A DNA stretch of 35,680 bases from Verrucomicrobiota bacterium (lineage in GTDB: Bacteria > Verrucomicrobiota > Verrucomicrobiia > Chthoniobacterales > UBA10450): NCBI GenBank assembly GCA_003219465.1, contig QHOX01000107.1, forward strand, positions 10,642 through 46,321. The letters run 5' to 3'. Shown piece by piece: positions 35,127 to 35,680 of this stretch (position 1 is its first letter; each line of letters opens with the position of its first letter). The notes under the pieces are model-generated. The model saw only the letters and a list, made by a program, of their open reading frames with translations. It was not told the DNA's origin and did no database searches. A program made the translations under genes and the position numbers.

Positions 35127-35680
35127 CTAATCGTACAACCGATCTATCACGTCGCAGTAGTCGATCAGATCTTCCGTGTCGTCTGGATTGCCTCCAAGCT
35201 GAGTGAATGTTGCCTTCCAAAATTTCTTTCGGAGTGATCGGCAATAACTCAAGTCCTGCTTCGCTTCGTCTATTTCACTCGGCTGATTGTCAATTTGTTC
35301 TTGCGCCAATTCGATCAATTGTTGAGTCGAGGCGCTTTGCTGTTCGAGCGTTTTCCGTTCGTCGTCGTTCTCCGCTTTTGCAAGCCGCTGTTGAATCCCT
35401 TTAAGTTCGTGGCGGTACTGAACCAACTCCTTTCTTTCGTCCGCGTGCATTCGGTTCAGTTCACTCAACTCGCGTTCAGCAGCGATCGCATCTTGTTTCA
35501 ACCAATAAGAGGGAAATGCCTCTCGCTCGCGGTGCAGTCGCTCCAATTCCGCGGCTCTGAATTCGCTTTGCCGTTGTCTAGAAACAGGATCTTCAAGGCA
35601 GCGCTCGATTGCCTGTGAAGCTTCTGACTTCGTTAATGAGTTGGATGGCGTAACGCCGAAGCTCCTCAGATATTCCAGCT
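35127..35680 (-). CDS. Coiled-coil hypothetical protein, 5' end outside the window
   Basis: The frame is open from the window edge to a TAG at 35127, about 184 residues. It starts within LEYLRSFGVTPSNSLTKSEA SQAIERCLED (shown in two parts), a segment of the kind found as a short helical module in phage- or nuclease-related proteins, followed by a long charged coiled coil (about residues 45-130, rich in E, Q, R, K) and an acidic end (GGNPDDTEDLIDYCDVIDRL). Family not recognised. It is opposite in strand to the ribosomal operon and stands where rplA/rplJ would be expected. Confidence 0.7.
   Translation of the reverse strand, partial: LEYLRSFGVTPSNSLTKSEASQAIERCLEDPVSRQRQSEFRAAELERLHREREAFPSYWLKQDAIAAERELSELNRMHADERKELVQYRHELKGIQQRLAKAENDDERKTLEQQSASTQQLIELAQEQIDNQPSEIDEAKQDLSYCRSLRKKFWKATFTQLGGNPDDTEDLIDYCDVIDRLYD

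Noticed and set aside
35127-35129. TAG as a recoded pyrrolysine codon
   Set aside because: No pyl genes or recoding signals are visible, and other genes here use TAG as a normal stop (for example tuf and rplK).

Overview
The window looks like a chromosomal segment of a soil-type Verrucomicrobium (Chthoniobacterales/Udaeobacter-like); this assignment is an inference. It rests on the mixture seen here: GloVer-repeat secreted protein, YugP-type zinc peptidase next to an ECF sigma factor, a kinase-MurQ fusion, moderately high GC, weak or absent Shine-Dalgarno sites before many genes, and many short inverted dispersed repeats. No rRNA or marker was available to prove the phylum.

Left end (1-4644): a complete small chromosomal integron. 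An IntI-type tyrosine recombinase (3649-4644, +) with the family-specific extra patch is read away from four gene cassettes on the minus strand. Each cassette holds one orphan gene and ends in an attC site (3155-3250, 2712-2834, 2066-2188, 1607-1730); the attI junction is at about 3559-3565. The cassette products are small membrane proteins, a membrane protein with a zinc ribbon, and a soluble orphan protein. Beyond the last attC lies a secreted GloVer-repeat protein.

4665-13286: a CPBP membrane protease, an ankyrin-L,D-transpeptidase fusion, a HtrA-like protease read divergently from it, two tiny membrane proteins, a sugar kinase-MurQ etherase fusion for cell-wall recycling, and NAD-dependent DNA ligase LigA.

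13335-21328: a minus-strand block with a YugP-like peptidase, an ECF sigma factor, an anti-sigma-like membrane protein and an HtrA-fold protein that has lost all three catalytic residues, followed upstream by an M24 peptidase and a 1202-residue ABCG-type transporter with TerB/FHA-like N-terminal regions.

21503-31611: DUF885 peptidase, S41 C-terminal processing protease, TsaD (start codon inside a dispersed repeat), a polyprenyl diphosphate synthase, then a three-gene unit tonB-like / ECF sigma / YfbK-like anti-sigma protein that lacks the VWA domain normally in its middle. A DMT-family permease is frameshifted by a 4-bp duplication. A membrane-anchored TPR protein follows.

Right end (31633-35680): tRNA-Thr, tuf, tRNA-Trp, secE, nusG, rplK in the usual order, but rplA does not follow rplK. 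Instead there is a hairpin-rich stretch and an opposite-strand coiled-coil gene that runs off the window and whose frame continues past an amber codon.

At least three families of short inverted repeats (REPIN-like) lie between genes; two families occur more than once in the window.
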